Origin: JADKIH01 sp043747595 | Lineage (GTDB): Bacteria > Bacteroidota > Bacteroidia > AKYH767-A > 2013-40CM-41-45 | Direction of reading: 5' to 3' | DNA: 40,251 nt | Assembly: GCA_043747595.1 (NCBI GenBank) | Contig: JAYTOX010000051.1 | Span: forward strand, 1 to 40,251 | In this document: in pieces, positions 25,861-34,003 of the stretch | How positions within the stretch are numbered: position 1 is the stretch's first letter | Layout: each line of letters begins with the position of its first letter | The notes under the pieces: generated by a model | What the model saw: only the letters and a program-made list of their open reading frames with translations | The model's database searches: none | What the model was told of the DNA's origin: nothing | Position numbers and translations under genes: made by a program

Positions 25861-26916
25861 ATGAAAAATCTGCGTCATTTAACACTTGAAGAACTTACTA
25901 ACTGGTTCAAAACTAATGGAGAAAAGCCCTTTCGTGCCAAGCAAGTATGGGAGTGGTTATGGAAAAAAAGTGTTCGAAGTTTCGGTGAAATGACGAGTTT
26001 ATCGTTAGAACTTCGTGAGAAATTGCAGGCAAACTTTGTTCTCAATGCTGTAGAAATAGACACCTTTCAAATTAGCAGAGACAGAACCATTAAAAATGCA
26101 TTTAAATTATACGATGGAAATATTGTTGAGGGTGTTTTAATTCCAACAGAAACGCGGATGACAGCATGTGTTTCTTCGCAAGTTGGTTGTAGTTTAACCT
26201 GTAAATTTTGCGCTACCGGAAAATTGGAGCGGTTGAGAAATTTGGAAGCCGATGAAATATATGATCAGGTAGCTATCATAAAAGAGCAATGCGAACGAGA
26301 ATATGGCATGCCGCTAAGAAACATTGTTTACATGGGAATGGGAGAGCCATTACTCAACTATGCAAACGTTTTGAAAAGTATTGAGCGAATTACGTCGCCC
26401 GATGGATTGAACATGTCGCCCAATCGAATTACAGTAAGTACGGCAGGCATAGCGAAGATGATTAAAAAACTGGGCGACGACGAAGTACGATTTAATTTAG
26501 CGCTTTCATTGCATGCAGCCAACGATGAAAAAAGAAATAAGATCATGCCGATTAACGAGTCGAATTCGCTCGATGCATTGGCAGAAGCCTTAGATCATTT
26601 TCATAATAAGACAGGAACACGGGTAACATTTGAATACATTGTTTTCAATGGCTTCAACGATGAATTGATCGATGCACAAGAACTAGAAGCATTTTGCAGA
26701 CGCGTAAAAGCAAAGGTTAATATTATTGAATACAATCCGATTGACGGTGGAGAATTTAAAAATGCAAAAGAAGATAAAATAAAAACATTTGTAGATTATC
26801 TTTTTAGCAAAGGAATTATTGTGAATTTAAGACGATCGAGAGGAAAAGATATTGATGCTGCTTGTGGTCAATTGGCAAATAAAAACGAGCATGCAGTAGT
26901 AAAACTTAAAGCCTGA
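25861..26916 (+). CDS. rlmN: Dual-specificity rRNA/tRNA (adenine-C2)-methyltransferase
   Basis: A 351-residue radical-SAM enzyme that methylates C2 of A2503 in 23S rRNA and A37 in some tRNAs. The iron-sulfur motif is CSLTCKFC (Cys110, Cys114, Cys117), preceded by the conserved TACVSSQVG. MGMGEPLLNY and the methyl-carrying C-terminal Cys335 (DAACGQLA) are present. I start at ATG 25861, because the TATCTTTG box just upstream excludes the earlier in-frame codon at 25843. It is the first of a run of plus-strand genes, 137 bp before the polyprenyl synthase. Confidence 0.95.
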   Translation: MKNLRHLTLEELTNWFKTNGEKPFRAKQVWEWLWKKSVRSFGEMTSLSLELREKLQANFVLNAVEIDTFQISRDRTIKNAFKLYDGNIVEGVLIPTETRMTACVSSQVGCSLTCKFCATGKLERLRNLEADEIYDQVAIIKEQCEREYGMPLRNIVYMGMGEPLLNYANVLKSIERITSPDGLNMSPNRITVSTAGIAKMIKKLGDDEVRFNLALSLHAANDEKRNKIMPINESNSLDALAEALDHFHNKTGTRVTFEYIVFNGFNDELIDAQELEAFCRRVKAKVNIIEYNPIDGGEFKNAKEDKIKTFVDYLFSKGIIVNLRRSRGKDIDAACGQLANKNEHAVVKLKA

Positions 26917-27053
26917 TTAATTGTATATATTTCAGTTGTTAGCATGCAAATCAATAATTAACTGCCGCTGAACTTATCTTTTTTTCAAAAAAATAATTAA
27001 GTTGAAGTCGATATAGTGAATAGTTTTTCAAAATAAAAAACGCTGAACCCCTA

Positions 27054-28028
27054 TTGAATCGTCTTGAAGAAATAAAAGCACCTATCTTGAGTGCGATGGA
27101 TGAATTTGAAAACAAATTCAGGGCATCGATGAAAAGTAAAGTTCCATTACTTGACCGCATTACTCATTACATTGTAAAGCGAAAAGGCAAGCAGATGCGA
27201 CCGATGTTTGTATTTTTAAGCTCCGGACTTTGCGGAGAAATTACAGAGAAAACACATAGAGCTGCAACATTAATTGAGTTATTGCATACAGCAACACTTG
27301 TGCACGACGATGTAGTTGACGACTCGAATGAACGTCGAGGATTTTTTTCGATCAATGCACTTTGGAAAAATAAAATAGCAGTTCTTGTTGGCGATTATTT
27401 GCTGAGTAAAGGTTTATTGCTTTCAGTCGAATACAAAGATTTTAATTTGTTAGGAATTGTTTCAGAAGCAGTAAGAGTTATGAGCGAAGGCGAACTTTTG
27501 CAAATTGAAAAAGCGAGGAAGTTAGACATCAGCGAAGAAATTTATTACGAGATCATTCGGCAAAAAACAGCATCGTTAATAGCTTCTTGTTGTGCCAGCG
27601 GTGCAGCATCGGGAGGAGCATCAGAAGCAGATATTAAAAAAATGCACGAGTTTGGAGAATTAATTGGAATGGCTTTTCAAATAAAGGACGATCTTTTCGA
27701 TTATGGTCCTGACGGAGTTATTGGCAAACCAACCGGGATAGATATCAAAGAAAGCAAGATGACTTTGCCGTTAATTTATTCGCTTAATCAAGCAGATAGA
27801 AGTACGAAGAAACAGATTATTAATATTGTAAAGAATCACAACACGAACGACAAGAAAGTAAAAGAAGTAATTGCGTTTGTAAAAAATTCGGGAGGAATAG
27901 AATATGCAACTGAAAAAATGAACGATTATCAGCGGAAAGCTTTTGAAATTTTAGATCAGTTTAATGATTCCATTTACAAAAACTCCTTGCGCGATTTGGT
28001 TAAGTATACTACAGAGAGAAATCATTAA
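27054..28028 (+). CDS. ispB: All-trans polyprenyl diphosphate synthase (IspB/octaprenyl type)
   Basis: A 324-residue prenyl-chain elongase that adds isopentenyl units, probably making the side chain of menaquinone. The first Asp-rich motif is VHDDVVDD (85-90) and the second is KDDLFD (212-216). KGKQMRP and the early LEEIKAP are typical of Bacteroidota homologues. The frame opens with TTG; upstream in-frame codons back to the stop at 27021 contain no ATG or GTG, so the start is uncertain and could be this TTG. It lies 2 bp before the hydrolase-fold gene, in one unit that continues through dnaG. Confidence 0.88.
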   Translation: MNRLEEIKAPILSAMDEFENKFRASMKSKVPLLDRITHYIVKRKGKQMRPMFVFLSSGLCGEITEKTHRAATLIELLHTATLVHDDVVDDSNERRGFFSINALWKNKIAVLVGDYLLSKGLLLSVEYKDFNLLGIVSEAVRVMSEGELLQIEKARKLDISEEIYYEIIRQKTASLIASCCASGAASGGASEADIKKMHEFGELIGMAFQIKDDLFDYGPDGVIGKPTGIDIKESKMTLPLIYSLNQADRSTKKQIINIVKNHNTNDKKVKEVIAFVKNSGGIEYATEKMNDYQRKAFEILDQFNDSIYKNSLRDLVKYTTERNH

Positions 28029-28030
28029 TC

Positions 28031-29008
28031 ATGAATATTAATAAATTATTTTATTCATTCAGCTCACTGATTCTTTTGATTTCGGCATTCATTTATTTAT
28101 CGCCTGCATTAGTAAGTAATGATTTTATTTATCCGTTACGAATTGATTCAACATATATTCGTTATCATTTCAATCAAAATAATTTTAATGACACAACTTT
28201 ACTTAATCCGGGAAATGAAGGATTGGTTTTTCAAGATTTGAATGTACAATCAACAAGTGGAATAGAATTGCAAGGCTGGTATATTCCAACCGTAGATACC
28301 CCGGCAAATACCATAGTAATTATTCATGACATCAATCAAAGTAAAATTTTGGTGTTGGATCACATTCGGCAATTGCATGATCGCGGATTTCATGTTTATG
28401 CATTTGACCTCCGCGCCCATGGCACAAGTGGAGGAACTACATTTTCACCAGGACTTCCAGCCGTAGAAGATATGAAAGTAATCATCGACAGTTTACTTCG
28501 AAAAAAAGAAACCAAACACATCGTTTTATTTGGAATGGGAATTGGGGCGGCGATTGCGATGCAAACAGCAGTTTACGATGGACGATGCGATGGATTAATT
28601 TTACAGAGCCCATTCAATAATTTAACAACATACCTAAACCGTTATGCCTTTAAAAAATGGGGGCCTATGAAATATTTATGGTATCCTATTTTTGGAAAAA
28701 AAGTAAAGAAACTGCTCCAGTACCCCATAACAGAATTAGATTTAGCGAGAATAGCCAGTTTCAACACAACTCCTGCACTTTTTATAACAGCCGGACAAGA
28801 CGACGAGATATTCACCTCCGAAACACTTGAAGTATATTCATCTTCGGCAGCCGAAAAAAAAGCCTTATTTTTGGTTCGTGAAGCCAATCACGATAATATA
28901 GCTATTTTAGGAGGAGAAAAGTATTACAACAAGATTGCAAATTTTATTCAGATAATACTTCCCAAACCATCTAAAAAAACTCGGTTTAAAAAGCTTGCGT
29001 TTAAATGA
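28031..29008 (+). CDS. Alpha/beta-hydrolase-fold protein lacking the nucleophilic serine
   Basis: A 325-residue protein. An N-terminal hydrophobic helix (about 5-27) anchors or exports it. The hydrolase core follows (TIVIIHDINQSK, HVYAFDLRAHGTSGG, QSPFNNL). At the nucleophile elbow, where G-x-S-x-G is expected, residues 168-172 read GMGIG, so the catalytic Ser is replaced by Gly170. The putative acid (Asp257/258 in GQDDE) and His287 (ANHDN) are retained. It is close to the BAAT/S9-like membrane-anchored hydrolases of Bacteroidota. It sits between ispB and dnaG; its gene overlaps dnaG by 4 bp (ATGA). It may be a pseudo-enzyme or use another mechanism. Confidence 0.8.
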   Translation: MNINKLFYSFSSLILLISAFIYLSPALVSNDFIYPLRIDSTYIRYHFNQNNFNDTTLLNPGNEGLVFQDLNVQSTSGIELQGWYIPTVDTPANTIVIIHDINQSKILVLDHIRQLHDRGFHVYAFDLRAHGTSGGTTFSPGLPAVEDMKVIIDSLLRKKETKHIVLFGMGIGAAIAMQTAVYDGRCDGLILQSPFNNLTTYLNRYAFKKWGPMKYLWYPIFGKKVKKLLQYPITELDLARIASFNTTPALFITAGQDDEIFTSETLEVYSSSAAEKKALFLVREANHDNIAILGGEKYYNKIANFIQIILPKPSKKTRFKKLAFK

Positions 29009-30993
29009 TCACGAAAGAAACAATTGATAGAATTTTTGAAGCTATCCGCATAGAAGATGTGGTTGGTGAATTTGTGCAATTAAAAAAACGCGGCGTAAAT
29101 TTTTTAGGACTCTGTCCATTTCATAACGAGAAAACTCCATCATTCAATTTAAATCCTGTTCGGAATATTTATAAATGTTTCGGTTGTGGAAAAGGCGGGA
29201 ATGCGGTGAATTTCATTATGGAGTTAGAGCATTATTCATATCCGGAAGCATTAAAATTTTTAGCAGGAAAATATCAAATTGAAATTGAAGAAAGCGCACC
29301 CGACCCGAAAGAGTTAGAACTACGCGATGAGCGAGAGAGCTTGTATATTTTAAATACATATGCACAGAAATATTTTTCAGAAAATTTATTTGAAAACGAA
29401 GAAGGTAAATCGATTGGACTTTCCTACTTCCGAGAGCGCGGATTTACCGACGAAACAATAAGAAAATTTGAATTAGGATATAGCTTACAAGACTGGTCAG
29501 CTTTTTCTGAGAATTCAATAAAGAATGGTTATAAGTCGGAGTTTATTGTAAAGACCGGATTAGGTTATCCTCGACAAAAAGATAACGAAGCAAGTACAAC
29601 AGAAAAATTGATTGATCGTTTCAGAGGCAGAGTAATGTTTCCTGTTCACAATTTAAGTGGACGGATCATCGCATTTGGCGGGAGAATATTAAAGAAAGAT
29701 GAGAAGGCAGCTAAATATGTCAATTCACCGGAATCGGATATTTACTCAAAGAGTAAATCGCTGTACGGAATTTTCTATGCAAAAAAATCGATCGTACAAA
29801 AAGAAAATTGTTTTCTGGTAGAAGGTTATACCGATGTAATATCAATGCATCAAAGTGGAATTGAGAACGTAGTAGCTTCGTCGGGAACATCGCTTACAGT
29901 AGAGCAAATACGATTGATTGGACGCTACACAAAAAATGTAACTGTACTTTATGATGGCGATGCGGCAGGAATAAAAGCATCGATAAGAGGAATCGATCTT
30001 ATTTTAGAAGAAGGCTTAAATGTAAAAGTAGTGTTGTTTCCTGATGGCGACGATCCTGATTCATACAGTAGAAAGCACGGAGGAGCAGCCACCGCAACGT
30101 TTATTCAGGAGAATGCAAAAGATTTTATTGTATTCAAAACAAGTTTACTTCTTGCTGACGTAGCAAATGATCCTGTAAGAAAAGCAGGGCTGATACGAGA
30201 AATAGTAGAATCGATTGCTAAAATTCCTGACCCAATTACACGCTCAGTTTATTTGAAACAGAGCAGTGCAATGATGGACATTGAAGAGCAAGTGTTGATT
30301 GGGGAGTTGAATAAAAGCAGAAAGCAACTGCTCAAAAAAGAGCACGCTCCATCAGACATAGAAGAGTTGCTTCCGGAAATTATTTTAGGAAGAGACAAAC
30401 AACTTGATCCATTTACCACTGAAATACACGAGCGAAACATAGTTCGATTGCTTTTAAATTTTGGAGATCACGATCTACATTTCGATAATGAAATAGACGA
30501 TGAAAAAGCGCAAGGAGGAAAACGAAATCAGGTAATAGCAGTAAAAGTTGCTCGATTTATTATCGATGAAATGATTACTGACGAACTTTCATTCTCTAAT
30601 GCTACGTATCATTATTTTCTTACCGAATACACTCGTTTCATTCATGAACAATTGCAAATAGATTCCAACATTTTTATCCGTTCAGAAAATCCGGAAGTGA
30701 GTAAGACGTATGTTGAATTATTGAGTCTCCCCTATTTCATAAGTAAAAATTGGGAAGAGATGCACAAGATCAAAGTGCCAAACGAAGAATCAATATTGAT
30801 GGACGCTGTTCAAAAAGCAGTAACACATTTGAAAACCAGAAAAGTGATGATGATGTTGGAAGAGAGTTCAAGGATGATTAAAGATGCGCATGAAAAAGGG
30901 CAAGATTTTATTCCACTTTTGGAAAAACATTTGAAACTAGAAGAGTTAAAAATTGAACTTAGCAAAGAATTAGGAATAGATATTTTAAGATAA
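29005..30993 (+). CDS. dnaG: DNA primase
   Basis: A 662-residue replication primase that makes RNA primers at the fork. The N-terminal zinc-binding domain has Cys37, His40, Cys58 and Cys61 (LCPFHNEKTPSF, YKCFGCGKGG). The catalytic TOPRIM core has Glu273 (LVEGYTDVI) and Asp317/Asp319 (LYDGDAAG), and the intervening FRGRVMFPVHNLSGR motif is normal. The C-terminal third is more diverged, as expected for the helicase-binding region. The start codon overlaps the previous stop (ATGA), so translation is probably coupled. Length and motifs are complete. Confidence 0.96.
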   Translation: MITKETIDRIFEAIRIEDVVGEFVQLKKRGVNFLGLCPFHNEKTPSFNLNPVRNIYKCFGCGKGGNAVNFIMELEHYSYPEALKFLAGKYQIEIEESAPDPKELELRDERESLYILNTYAQKYFSENLFENEEGKSIGLSYFRERGFTDETIRKFELGYSLQDWSAFSENSIKNGYKSEFIVKTGLGYPRQKDNEASTTEKLIDRFRGRVMFPVHNLSGRIIAFGGRILKKDEKAAKYVNSPESDIYSKSKSLYGIFYAKKSIVQKENCFLVEGYTDVISMHQSGIENVVASSGTSLTVEQIRLIGRYTKNVTVLYDGDAAGIKASIRGIDLILEEGLNVKVVLFPDGDDPDSYSRKHGGAATATFIQENAKDFIVFKTSLLLADVANDPVRKAGLIREIVESIAKIPDPITRSVYLKQSSAMMDIEEQVLIGELNKSRKQLLKKEHAPSDIEELLPEIILGRDKQLDPFTTEIHERNIVRLLLNFGDHDLHFDNEIDDEKAQGGKRNQVIAVKVARFIIDEMITDELSFSNATYHYFLTEYTRFIHEQLQIDSNIFIRSENPEVSKTYVELLSLPYFISKNWEEMHKIKVPNEESILMDAVQKAVTHLKTRKVMMMLEESSRMIKDAHEKGQDFIPLLEKHLKLEELKIELSKELGIDILR

Positions 30994-31086
30994 TAAACAA
31001 AAGTTTTTCAATCTGGTTTTTAAGAAAAAAAAAACGATTCAAGAATAAATTAATTTTCAATTTCATTTTATCATTTTAAAAATAAC

Positions 31087-31416
31087 ATGGGAATAACAAT
31101 CTTCTTTTTTATTGCATTTATAATCTATTTTATCCCCTCCATCATTGGGTCGAAGCATAGGCAAGCGGGTGCAATATTTGTATTAAATTTTTTATTAGGC
31201 TGGACATTTGTAGGCTGGGTAATAGCGTTAGTATGGGCGCTGACAGACGATAAAAAAGTTTCAGCACCTAAAGAAGTGGAGAGTACGATTAACACAAGCA
31301 AAAGTCAATTTGTGGGAGTAGCCGACGAGTTAGAAAAACTAAAACAATTGAAAGACAAAGGCGTAATTAGTGAAGAAGAATATAAAATTCAGAAAGAAAA
31401 GATTTTGAATTTGTAG
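31087..31416 (+). CDS. Imm_superinfect-like membrane protein with C-terminal SHOCT domain
   Basis: A 109-residue protein. Two transmembrane helices (about 2-20 and 28-50) enclose a short loop with IGSKHRQAG, and the second holds LNFLLGWTFVGWVIALVWAL. This is the pattern of the T4 Imm-type superinfection-immunity family. Residues about 80-109 form a SHOCT helix pair (LEKLKQLKDKGVISEEEYKI). Proteins of this build are widespread in non-phage contexts, so a phage-exclusion role is only a family name here, not shown. It stands alone, 93 bp after dnaG. Confidence 0.75.
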   Translation: MGITIFFFIAFIIYFIPSIIGSKHRQAGAIFVLNFLLGWTFVGWVIALVWALTDDKKVSAPKEVESTINTSKSQFVGVADELEKLKQLKDKGVISEEEYKIQKEKILNL

Positions 31417-31442
31417 GTTGGATGATGGGGGGATTTTATTTA

Positions 31443-31568
31443 GAAAAACTAAATACACCACCAATTAATTAACAATCATTTTTCAATAATCATTATAAAT
31501 TCTTCATGATTCCTGTGTGGCTGAATGAGCTCTCGCACAATCCATCGCACAACATTCACCAGAGCGGA
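31443..31568. repeat. Direct repeat R1, copy A (~126 bp)
   Basis: This segment recurs at 32724-32853 in the same orientation with scattered mismatches. The best-conserved core is about 45 bp (31512-31555) and starts GTGTGGCTGAATGAGCTCTC. Copy A has lost one arm of the GGCTGAATG/CATTCAGCC inverted repeat that is intact in copy B. The two copies flank the ORF6N pseudogene. Confidence 0.8.
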
Positions 31569-31574
31569 TTAAGT

Positions 31575-32141
31575 TCAGCGGTCGAGATTATTTTTCGGGG
31601 AGGTTTTAAATCCTATGGCTTGTCTTGGTTCTTGTGGTGGATTTAAAAGCTGCTTCAAAGCAATAAATATAAGTTGTATTTCCTCTTCTTGTTTATTGGT
31701 TTTCTCGTTTTGGTTAAGTATCATTTTTTCTAAAGCTTCCATCTTTAATAAAACATTATTGTTCATTAAAAGAACTTCACGAATGTGTGTAAAAATGCGT
31801 ATGATTTGTATATTGACTTCTATAGCTGTTTCACTATTGATAACACTTGATAGCATTGCTACTCCTTGCTCAGTAAATACATTCGGTAATTTCCTTAGTC
31901 CCATCTTATCCATTTTGGTTGTCGCATTTTTCGACTTCCAATCTTCTAACTCTTGTTTGGACAACTGGAACATAAAATCAGCCGGGAAACGTTTTTCATT
32001 TCATTTTACTTGTTCGTTTAACCTTCGTGTTTCTATTCCATACATTTCAGCTAAATCTCTGTCTAGCATTACTTTTTTTCCTCGAATAAAATAAATTTAA
32101 TTGATAACTGTTTCGGCTGTAATTTCTATTAAAGTATTCAT
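31575..32141 (-). pseudogene. ORF6N-domain protein gene inactivated by two in-frame stop codons
   Basis: Read from ATG 32141 to the stop at 31575, the minus strand gives a full-length, 188-codon ORF6N-type reading frame, but codon 15 is TAA (32097-32099) and codon 47 is TGA (32001-32003). Sequence around them matches the family: the first stop is followed by IYFIRGKKVMLDRDLAEMYG and the second lies between LNEQVK and NEKRFPADFMFQLSK. There is no frameshift. Single-base changes (such as AAA to TAA and AGA to TGA) explain both. ORF6N/KilA-N-like proteins are putative DNA-binding proteins of phages and mobile islets. The remaining 132-codon piece (from 31973) could still be made but lacks half the domain. 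Confidence 0.88.
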
Positions 32142-32171
32142 TCAAATCCGATTTGATAGTTTATTTTTGTG

Positions 32172-32216
32172 AGCAAATTGGAAGTCGCACAATGCGATTT
32201 CCAATTTGCTTTTTTT
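32172..32216 (+). terminator. Orphan 17-bp-stem hairpin followed by seven T
   Basis: Arms at 32172-32188 and 32194-32210 pair over 17 bp, with one G-T, around a 5-nt loop (ACAAT). T7 follows on the plus strand. It looks like a strong intrinsic terminator, yet no plus-strand gene ends nearby: the last one stops at 31416 and the sequence between is antisense to the ORF6N pseudogene. It could end an unrecognised small RNA. Confidence 0.7.
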
Positions 32217-32643
32217 GCTTTCGATATAGTGCAACTCTTGGTACTTGAAAATCGTTAATATATAATTTTTCTGTTTGTTAAAAATCCATATCAGTAATTG
32301 CGATTCATTGCACATTGGTTGGTATTGAGCGTCAACCTAAAATATGTAAACGCCTATTTTCCTAACAATTTATTAATTCATCGACCATGCATTGTTTGAG
32401 AATAGTTCAAGTGAAAAGATTATCAAATCATCAATTTTAAGTGTAAAGAAATTCATTTTGATTTGTCTTTTATGTTAATGAAGGATTCTTTCCATGTGAA
32501 CTCTGTTTTAGAGAGGCAAAGAAAAAGAAAAGATATTTCTACTATAACTTTCGTTTCATTACAATGCTTTTAATAACCTGCATTTATTTATAAAAGGTGA
32601 TGAGTGAATAAGCATAGATAAAAATTTATTTGGCTGAATGAGG
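32217..32643. other. Gene-free AT-rich stretch
   Basis: I see no supported reading frame, RNA gene or clear repeat in these ~430 bp. They lie between the orphan hairpin and the 7-bp tandem repeat, inside the segment bounded by the two copies of direct repeat R1. Confidence 0.6.
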
Positions 32644-32727
32644 TATGAAATATTAAGTATGAAGAATGAAGAATGAAGTATGAAGTATGAAGAATGAAGA
32701 ATGAAGTATGAAGAATGAAGTATGAAA
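32644..32727. repeat. Tandem repeat of a 7-bp unit (TATGAAG / AATGAAG), about 12 units
   Basis: Twelve consecutive 7-mers alternate TATGAAG and AATGAAG with slight variants at the ends (TATGAAA, TATTAAG, TATGAAA). The unit is not a multiple of three and no gene crosses it. It abuts copy B of direct repeat R1. Confidence 0.9.
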
Positions 32728-32853
32728 AACTAAATATGCCACCAATTAATAAATAATCATTTTTCATTAATCATTTTAAATTATTAATTCCTTTTCTGTG
32801 TGTGGCTGAATGAGCTCTCGGACAATCCATCGCACAACATTCAGCCGAGCGGA
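32724..32853. repeat. Direct repeat R1, copy B (~130 bp)
   Basis: Second copy of the repeat at 31443-31568. Here the 9-bp arms GGCTGAATG (32804-32812) and CATTCAGCC (32838-32846) form a perfect inverted repeat around a 25-nt centre. Both copies could encode the same short peptide beginning MSSRTIHRTTF, but DNA-level conservation outside that frame suggests a non-coding repeat. Confidence 0.8.
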
Positions 32854-33056
32854 GTCTTGGTTCAAAATAGAAAAGAACAGAATATCTTTTAAAGGATTAA
32901 CAACAGGAGAGAATACTGTGGATGATTCTCATTCAATGGTTGTGATCAATAAATTCAAGAAGTGGATAATGGAAATATATGATCTGGATAAAAGAAAATA
33001 ATTTGTTTATATTGTGAACTTGAAATCTTTTAATCTTAAAATCAAGCCATCTTTAT

Positions 33057-33983
33057 ATGACAACACAACCAATAACACCACAACCAACACCAACTAAGCC
33101 AATAAGAGACTTATTTCATAATGATGATAAAAGTCCAGAAGTAATTTTTATAAATAAGTGGATAAAATCATTCAAAGAGTTTCTTCCTTTAATATCTGTC
33201 TTTATAATCTTTGTTTCATTTCTTCGGCTCCATGCATATTATTCATATTATAGAGTTGACATAATAAATTTCATTGACCTGAGTGAACTTATTGCTCCCA
33301 TCATTAATGATATATTCACTTTCATTCTATGGGTTATTATTTCCGGAATAATATTTTTTGGATTTTCAAAAATAATAACAGGTTTTGCAAAATGGCTTGA
33401 TCAAAAGAGAGAGAGAAAAGGATATCTTATCTCAAAAATAAAGTTGATTGAGAACATCTGTTATCCAATAATTGCACTTACTTTCACTTTCGGTTTACTT
33501 TTTTTAGCAGGCTTTCTTTTCATCAATGCAACAGAATTATTAAATATCAGGTTATTCAAGACTGTTGCAATGTGTCTATTTGGTTTGATGTTCATATTAT
33601 CACTACTCGTTATTTTTATTAAGAGAGGAATTTATCAGCCATTCTTTTTAATTGGCTCTGCTTTCTTATCCTTTGGAGTTGGTTCAATCTATGATGGAAG
33701 AACAATTGCAGAAGAATACTATGACAAAAGGAATTTGCATTCTTCAATAGTTCAGTTTGACGGAGATTCAACCAATTATTGTTCTCAATCAAAATGGTTG
33801 ATTGGACTGACAGATGATTATGCAATCTTCTGGAACGAATTGAATTTGAAGCCGGAGATTAGAAAGAGAGATGAGATAAATATTCTTACTCCTTCCATCC
33901 TTCCAATTAAATCAATGACTATTCTTGAGAACGAAAAGAAGAATCAAAACAGTATGTTCTTAATTAAAAACTGGACTAAATAA
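33057..33983 (+). CDS. Multi-pass membrane protein of unknown function, first gene of accessory cassette
   Basis: A 308-residue protein I do not recognise. After a Pro/Thr-rich N-terminus (MTTQPITPQPTPTKPI), hydrophobic helices lie at about 42-62, 84-106, 136-157, 166-188 and 191-210. The C-terminal ~95 residues are soluble, with YCSQSKWLIGLTDDYAIFWN followed by a charged segment and ILTPSILPIKSM, like a small beta domain placed on one side of the membrane. It is followed after 20 bp by a small Cys/His-containing gene, then by a membrane-anchored helical gene, all on one strand, so the three are probably one operon. Nothing similar lies elsewhere in the window. Confidence 0.65.
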   Translation: MTTQPITPQPTPTKPIRDLFHNDDKSPEVIFINKWIKSFKEFLPLISVFIIFVSFLRLHAYYSYYRVDIINFIDLSELIAPIINDIFTFILWVIISGIIFFGFSKIITGFAKWLDQKRERKGYLISKIKLIENICYPIIALTFTFGLLFLAGFLFINATELLNIRLFKTVAMCLFGLMFILSLLVIFIKRGIYQPFFLIGSAFLSFGVGSIYDGRTIAEEYYDKRNLHSSIVQFDGDSTNYCSQSKWLIGLTDDYAIFWNELNLKPEIRKRDEINILTPSILPIKSMTILENEKKNQNSMFLIKNWTK

Positions 33984-34003
33984 TTACTCAAAAAAAAATA
34001 AAT

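Noticed and set aside
25760..25885. Longer N-terminus for the amidohydrolase
   Set aside because: It would overlap the divergent rlmN start and both TAnnTTTG boxes; the ATG at 25759 leads directly into the family's normal N-terminus.
32804..32846. Integron attC-like site in repeat R1
   Set aside because: There is an inverted repeat, but the RYYYAAC/GTTRRRY core boxes are not properly arranged and no integrase is present.
32810..33001. 63-codon plus-strand open frame starting MSSRTIHRTTF
   Set aside because: Its first third lies inside direct repeat R1, the rest has no recognisable domain, and copy A of the repeat gives only a 15-codon version that stops at once.
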